Source of the DNA: Ponticaulis profundi
GTDB taxonomy: Bacteria; Pseudomonadota; Alphaproteobacteria; Caulobacterales; Hyphomonadaceae
Length of the DNA stretch: 64,000 nucleotides
NCBI RefSeq assembly: GCF_042659465.1
Contig: NZ_JBHSSW010000003.1
Span: forward strand, 248,001 to 312,000
Direction: 5' to 3'
Positions 59,884-64,000 of the stretch are shown one piece after another. A program made the translations under genes and the position numbers. A model generated the notes under the pieces. The model was not told the DNA's origin and ran no database searches. It saw only the letters and a program-made list of their open reading frames with translations. Position 1 is the first letter of the stretch, and each line of letters starts with the position of its first letter.

Positions 59884-61358
59884 GACTGCGCCTCGAATGC
59901 TGCGGTCAGCGGACCAAGGTGCGGCTCATAGTGACGCCATTTCGCCATGGCCGAGCGGTAGACCGGTTGACGGACCTGCCAACGGCTTGGCGTCTGAACC
60001 GCTCTGTCATTCTCATGAAATTGCAGAAGCTGCGCCTCCCAGCCGAGATCAAGGAAGTCTGTGATCCGGCGCGCCTGTGTCTCAAGATCAGAGACCGTAT
60101 CTTCATAGTCGACGGTCAGAATGTTCAGCTGTGTCACGGCCTCCCAGTGCGCCATGAGACGGCGATAGCCGCGCCAGTAATGTGCGATGTCCTCAAGCGA
60201 GGTCGACCAGGTCTGCTGAAGATTGAAGTTATGTGCAAAAATCGAAAGGCCGCAGTCCCTGATATCGCGTCGGCAATGAATGATCCTGGCATTTGGCAGG
60301 GCCAGCGCCACCAGTCCCAGATGCCAGAAATTCAGCGGTTGCTTGTCAATGACGCGGCGCGCCGTGTCTGGCGCTCTGCTTCGCGACTGTTGCAGATAGT
60401 CGGCGCTCAGCTCCGCAATATGGTGCTCATTCAAATGCACCACGCAGTCAGGCCAGGCAGGATCGGGTTTGCCCAATCGGTCCGGTGTGCCGGTCGCAAG
60501 GTCTGTCAGCACGTTCAGCTCGCCCGCTCCGAAACCGGATGAATGCGATGACATGATCTGTTCGGTCAGCGTGGTTCCGGAACGTGGCAGCCCCACCACG
60601 AAGACCGGCTGTGAGGAGGCATTGCCCCAACGGCGGCGCGCGTGGAAAAAATCTTCGGAAAACAGGTCGATCAGACGGTCGATGCGTTCATCAAATGCTT
60701 TGCGATCAAATGTGCCTGACTGACGCTGGCGCGCTGCATTCGCGGTCTCAAAGGCATGGAACGCCGCATCATATTGCTTCAGGCGGTCATATGCCTTGCC
60801 AAGTCCATATCCAAGCAGAGCTTTGTCTCTGTCACGGATATCGGATTCGAGTAAGCGTGCGGCGTCAGCCTGCTCGTCTTCGATATCGACATGTGCGCCC
60901 AGTCCCAGAAGACAGGCGAGCGCTTCGCGATTGTGTGGTTCAATCGACAGGGCAGAGCGATAGGATGCGGCCGCAGCCTCGGGCGCGCCGAGATCCTCCT
61001 GTAATTGCCCCAGCCCAAAATGCCCGGCGGCGCTTTGCGGATGCGCTGACAGGACATTGCGGTATTCGGTTTCGGCAGCATCGGTATGGCCGAGATTCTT
61101 GTGAGCGGTCGCCAGAAGCAATCGCGCCGTTTCATCGCCTGGCGCAACCGCCACCGCTCGCATCAGGCACTGACGCGCCTCTTCGAACTGGCTGTTGGCG
61201 TCCAGAACCCGGCTTAGCCCGATCCATGGCGCAACAACGGCCGGGTTCGCTCTCAGAGAATTGCGAAACGCATCAAGCGCGCCAGCAAGATTGCCAGCGC
61301 GCCGTGATGTTTCTCCGATTTCAAACCAGTCTCTGGCCGTATGCGATGGTGGGGGCAT
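59880..61358 (-). CDS. TPR-repeat sulfotransferase family protein
   Basis: 492 aa from ATG 61358, 7 nt after the receptor stop (61366), preceded by GAGGG. Residues ~1-200 are tetratricopeptide repeats (NLAGALDAFRNSLRANPAVV, GHTDAAETEYRNVLSAHPQS, EAAAASYRSALSIEPHN). The C-terminal half is a sulfotransferase: PAPS loop VFVVGLPRSGTTLTEQIM and ARIIHCRRDIRDCGLSIFAHNF with the 3'-phosphate site. It would transfer sulfate from PAPS to a substrate, cytoplasmic by its lack of signal. Its place inside a Fur-box siderophore operon is notable. Substrate unknown. Confidence 0.9.
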   Translation of the reverse strand: MPPPSHTARDWFEIGETSRRAGNLAGALDAFRNSLRANPAVVAPWIGLSRVLDANSQFEEARQCLMRAVAVAPGDETARLLLATAHKNLGHTDAAETEYRNVLSAHPQSAAGHFGLGQLQEDLGAPEAAAASYRSALSIEPHNREALACLLGLGAHVDIEDEQADAARLLESDIRDRDKALLGYGLGKAYDRLKQYDAAFHAFETANAARQRQSGTFDRKAFDERIDRLIDLFSEDFFHARRRWGNASSQPVFVVGLPRSGTTLTEQIMSSHSSGFGAGELNVLTDLATGTPDRLGKPDPAWPDCVVHLNEHHIAELSADYLQQSRSRAPDTARRVIDKQPLNFWHLGLVALALPNARIIHCRRDIRDCGLSIFAHNFNLQQTWSTSLEDIAHYWRGYRRLMAHWEAVTQLNILTVDYEDTVSDLETQARRITDFLDLGWEAQLLQFHENDRAVQTPSRWQVRQPVYRSAMAKWRHYEPHLGPLTAAFEAQS

Positions 61359-61365
61359 CAAACCC

Positions 61366-63498
61366 TCAGAATCTGCCGCTCACTGTAAAGACGGCGGTTA
61401 GCGGGGCACCCAGAACCGTACCATAGGTAAAGCTCTGGCCCGGATTGCTGTCTGCGTTTTCGACATATGTTTCATCGAAAAGGTTCAGCACATCAAAGGA
61501 GACGTCAATGTTCTCACGAACTGGGTAAGACACATTCAGATCAGCGATCGTATAGCTGTCAAACAGGCCGACATCGCCGACATATCGTGCACCACCGCCA
61601 AGTGACAGACCAGCCAGCGTGCCGGTCTGAACCTCATAGCTGAGATAAGCGCTGGCCGTCTCTTCGATGATGGCAGGGGCAGGCAAGAGCGCGCCATCCT
61701 CTTCCTCGACATCGGTGCTGCCAAGATTGAGGTTCAGATTTAACGCGTCGGTTGGGCGAATGTTGGCGCTGAGCTCAAAACCCTGAACGGTCAGCTCACC
61801 AATGCTGGCATAGAAGAATTCTCCCTGGCCATTATTCGGGTCCAGCACGCCGACATTCTTGCGGATGGAATGGAAGAAGGCGGTTTCAAACGACACAATG
61901 CCGTCAAAGAGCGCGCCTTTTGCCCCAAGTTCATAACCGTCCGACGTTTCCGCGGGCAGGGGAGAGGCGTCGCGCCGATCACCAAACTGTGAGTCGAAAG
62001 ACTGGGCGAAGCTCGCATAGACATTGATGTCTTCGGTCGCTTCATAGGTTGCGCCGAGCCGGAAGGTGACCTCGCCATCATCATAAGGGACGGCATTGCC
62101 TCTGCGGGTATTGATCCGGATCGCATCATCATAGCGTACGCCGCCAATGACGGTCAGCCGGTCCGTTGGGCGGATCGCGGCTTCTGCATAGACCGAATTG
62201 AGCTCGCTTTCGAACGAGGAGAAGGGCGCAAACGTCGCCGGGTCCTGTACCGGGCCAAAGCGCGGCGCATCGAGCTCATCGAGGCGAACCGCTTCAACGA
62301 ATGGGAAAGCGCCAAACGCGCGTTCGAAATTGGTGTCATTATAAGAGGCACCGACAACGAAATCCTGCTGCTGACCCCAGAACTCGGCCTGATAGGCCAG
62401 CTGTGCATCCAGGAATGTCGCGTCCTGTGTCGTCGCGCCTGCAAAACCATAGGCATACACATACGGGTCGTTTGCGCCGATGCCCGGTCCGCCATCGGCA
62501 TAATTATAGTTATAAAGACCGACCGTGTTCTGATAGTCGAAGTCGGTTTCCTGATAGCTGCCACGGACGGTCAGCTTCAGATTGTCCAGAAAATCATGGA
62601 CGAATTCCGATGCGTAATAGGTATCCTTGGAGACCGCTTCTCCATTGGCGAGGCCGGTAAATGTGCTGGTGTCGATTTCATCCGGAATGCTGCCATCAGA
62701 CATCAGTGGAAAGCCGGAGTTCGGATTGGAGGTCGTCTCTGTATAGGAGACGCTGGCTTTCAGCGCGGTTGCCGGGCCGAAGTCGAACGCGACGACCGGC
62801 CGGATCGCAAAGGTTTCGCGTTTGGTTTCTTCCGCGTCAAACTGATAGTCGCGATAAGCGCCTGACAGGCGGAACAGCACGCCGTCAGCCTGTTCGATCT
62901 CACCCATGTTGAAATCGAATTCGCCGCCAATACTGCCGAAATGATCGGCGCGGACTTTGAAGTCTGTAAATTGCTCGGCTTCCGGTGATTTCGTCACGGC
63001 GTTGATGACGCCGCCCGCTGCAACAGGGCCCAATGCGATGGAAGCAGGTCCCTTGAGCACTTCATACCGGTCAATAAAGGCATCATCGCGGGCGCCGGAT
63101 CCGCGAAACTCATTCGAGACGCGGTTGTCGACGAGAACGTTGGCAAAGAAGCCGCGGGATTTGAAGCTCGGTGTTCCCGTGCCCAGCCGGTCTTCAGACA
63201 GGGTGATGTTCGGGAGCGTGGTCAGCGCCTCGATCGGGCGCGTGAAGTTCCGGTCATCCAGAAAATCACGGTCGAGAATGTTCAGTGTAAAAGGCAGTTC
63301 TTCCGGTGGGACGGGAATGCGGTCAATCAGGGACTGCTGGAAGCGGCCTTTGACCTCAATTGTGTCCTGACGAAGTTCGTCTGATGTGTCGCTCTCTGTT
63401 TGCGCAAATGCCGTTTGTGCGCTTGCGATCAGGGCTGTTGCAGAAACAGCAGCAAGCAGGTGTGCGGCGAGCCCGGAAGGTTTAAAATTCGATGTCAT
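61366..63498 (-). CDS. TonB-dependent siderophore receptor
   Basis: 710 aa from ATG 63498 (MTSNFKPSGLAAHLLAAVSATALIASAQTAFA signal). Plug: DTIEVKGRFQQSLIDRIPV, FKSRGFFANVLVDNRVS, YEVLKGPASIALGPVAAGGVIN. Barrel C-terminus ends in LTAVFTVSGRF. Siderophore-receptor type with a single-residue FRG/SRG plug pattern. It is the first gene of a five-gene operon with a perfect Fur box 89 nt upstream, supporting iron-siderophore import. The exact siderophore is not inferable. Confidence 0.95.
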   Translation of the reverse strand: MTSNFKPSGLAAHLLAAVSATALIASAQTAFAQTESDTSDELRQDTIEVKGRFQQSLIDRIPVPPEELPFTLNILDRDFLDDRNFTRPIEALTTLPNITLSEDRLGTGTPSFKSRGFFANVLVDNRVSNEFRGSGARDDAFIDRYEVLKGPASIALGPVAAGGVINAVTKSPEAEQFTDFKVRADHFGSIGGEFDFNMGEIEQADGVLFRLSGAYRDYQFDAEETKRETFAIRPVVAFDFGPATALKASVSYTETTSNPNSGFPLMSDGSIPDEIDTSTFTGLANGEAVSKDTYYASEFVHDFLDNLKLTVRGSYQETDFDYQNTVGLYNYNYADGGPGIGANDPYVYAYGFAGATTQDATFLDAQLAYQAEFWGQQQDFVVGASYNDTNFERAFGAFPFVEAVRLDELDAPRFGPVQDPATFAPFSSFESELNSVYAEAAIRPTDRLTVIGGVRYDDAIRINTRRGNAVPYDDGEVTFRLGATYEATEDINVYASFAQSFDSQFGDRRDASPLPAETSDGYELGAKGALFDGIVSFETAFFHSIRKNVGVLDPNNGQGEFFYASIGELTVQGFELSANIRPTDALNLNLNLGSTDVEEEDGALLPAPAIIEETASAYLSYEVQTGTLAGLSLGGGARYVGDVGLFDSYTIADLNVSYPVRENIDVSFDVLNLFDETYVENADSNPGQSFTYGTVLGAPLTAVFTVSGRF

Positions 63499-63586
63499 AA
63501 TCCCCAGTCCCAAAATCGAAATCAATATTTGCTAATAATTCGCAATAACAAATTCGGGCCTAGCGAGTTGTTTGAGGCATTGCAAC

Positions 63587-63601
63587 TGATAATAATTATC
63601 A
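63587..63601 (-). promoter_or_regulatory. Fur box (7-1-7)
   Basis: TGATAATAATTATCA is a perfect TGATAAT-N-ATTATCA 7-1-7 Fur site, 89 nt upstream of the receptor ATG. A weak TTGATA can be read within it on the minus strand. Implies iron-dependent repression of the receptor-sulfotransferase-DUF3649-PepSY-DUF3325 operon. Confidence 0.9.
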
Positions 63602-63708
63602 ATCTGCGTGAAAATGCCGATTTCATGAGAATGAGCCGCGCTGAACGCGATCAGGCGCAGTTTCAGGCGAGCTTGTCTCGCTGCTGGGACATGTTTTGGC
63701 AGAAGAAA

Positions 63709-63783
63709 TGGTGGGCGGTACTGGGATTGAACCAGTGACCCCTACGATGTCAACGTAGTGCTCTCCCGCTGAGCTAACCGCCC
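63709..63783 (-). tRNA. tRNA-Val (anticodon GAC)
   Basis: 75 nt with encoded CCA (complement of 63709-63711). Acceptor GGGCGGT pairs with ACCGCCC; anticodon arm CTACG-TTGACAT-CGTAG gives GAC; T-arm GGTTCAATCCC. On the minus strand downstream is TTTCTTC. Codon read is GTC. Confidence 0.97.
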
Positions 63784-63828
63784 TCATTTGGAAAACCGGG
63801 CAGAAAAGCCCCGTTTCGGGAAGCGGTC

Positions 63829-63857
63829 ATAAATCACAAAGCGCTATCGCTCGTCAA
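63829..63857 (-). promoter_or_regulatory. probable tRNA-Val promoter
   Basis: TTGACG (complement of 63852-63857) lies 17-18 nt before ATTTAT/TTTATG on the minus strand, about 45 nt upstream of the tRNA-Val 5' end. Spacing fits a sigma70 promoter; -10 is weak. Confidence 0.4.
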
Positions 63858-63910
63858 TCGGCTTTTTGCGGAAAATGGCGCAAACTTCATGCGGCATGAC
63901 ATAAGCTGGC

Positions 63911-64000
63911 TCAGCCCGACAATCGGTGCGACAGGGCGATGGCAAGACTTGTCGCAACATTCAGGCTGTCGACAGCGTTCGCCATGGGAATGCGCACCCG
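63911..64000 (-). CDS. SpoU-family RNA 2'-O-methyltransferase (TrmH/RlmB-like), C-terminal end, partial
   Basis: Read on the minus strand from the window edge, 29 codons end at TGA (63911-63913): RVRIPMANAVDSLNVATSLAIALSHRLSG. The PMANAVDSLNVATS stretch is motif 3 of the SpoU knot fold (SAM-binding loop), which sits at the extreme C-terminus of TrmH/RlmB-type methyltransferases. These methylate ribose 2'-OH in 23S rRNA or tRNA. Only the C-terminus is present, so the exact member cannot be fixed. Probably followed downstream by the tRNA-Val. Confidence 0.75.
   Translation of the reverse strand, partial: RVRIPMANAVDSLNVATSLAIALSHRLSG

Overview
The window reads as an ordinary, densely coded chromosomal segment of an aerobic, Gram-negative alphaproteobacterium, most likely a marine Hyphomonadaceae/Caulobacterales relative. 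Reasons: three large TonB-dependent receptors, a split system I cytochrome c maturation operon (ccmFGHI), a TadG-like von Willebrand protein, a bacterial voltage-gated sodium channel, a proline synthesis and Na+/proline uptake block, many acyl-CoA dehydrogenases and ligases, and high-GC codon use. The family-level placement is inference. There is no phage, insertion sequence, integrase or CRISPR array. Two tRNA genes (Leu-CAA, Val-GAC) are present.

Layout. 1-9 kb: a partial hypothetical gene, an OmpA-family protein, two GNAT acetyltransferases, an S9 peptidase, a GmrSD-like DUF262/DUF1524 protein, a BacNav-type channel and an APC-like permease. 9-12 kb: a PaaX-like regulator divergent from a crotonase and acyl-CoA ligase operon, with a perfect 16-bp palindrome inside the shared promoter. 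12-19 kb: fasciclin protein, DjlA-like J-protein, tRNA-Leu, Asp-rich lipoprotein, M20 amidohydrolase, an orphan GH43-like protein and an alcohol dehydrogenase pseudogene with an internal deletion. 18.6-26 kb: cytochrome c' and b561 (convergent), APH-like phosphotransferase, TetR regulator, rubredoxin, cytochrome P450 and a TonB receptor. 26-31.8 kb: putP, proA, proC, proB and a MarR regulator. 31.9-38.1 kb: S46 dipeptidyl-peptidase and ccmF-ccmG-ccmH-ccmI.

38.3-49 kb: a catabolic-looking locus. The plus-strand operon MpaB-family oxygenase, acyl-CoA dehydrogenase, GST, acyl-CoA ligase and NMO/quinone-reductase flavoprotein converges on a minus-strand acyl-CoA dehydrogenase and TonB receptor pair. 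A LuxR-type regulator diverges from that pair across a perfect inverted repeat with 11-bp arms. 49-57.5 kb: acyltransferase, TadG-like protein, acrylyl-CoA reductase, UDP-glucuronate decarboxylase, an ACAD10/11-like dehydrogenase and acr3-arsR. 57.6-63.6 kb: a compact minus-strand operon under a perfect 7-1-7 Fur box: siderophore-type TonB receptor, TPR-sulfotransferase, DUF3649, PepSY-TM and DUF3325. The right edge holds tRNA-Val and the 3' end of a SpoU-family RNA methyltransferase.

How it fits together: most of the window concerns uptake of hydrophobic or chelated substrates through TonB receptors and their CoA-dependent breakdown, with local one-gene regulators. The most interesting candidates are the Fur-box operon carrying a TPR-sulfotransferase, the LuxR/acyl-CoA dehydrogenase intergenic repeat, the MpaB-centred cluster, and a sodium channel with a non-canonical selectivity filter.
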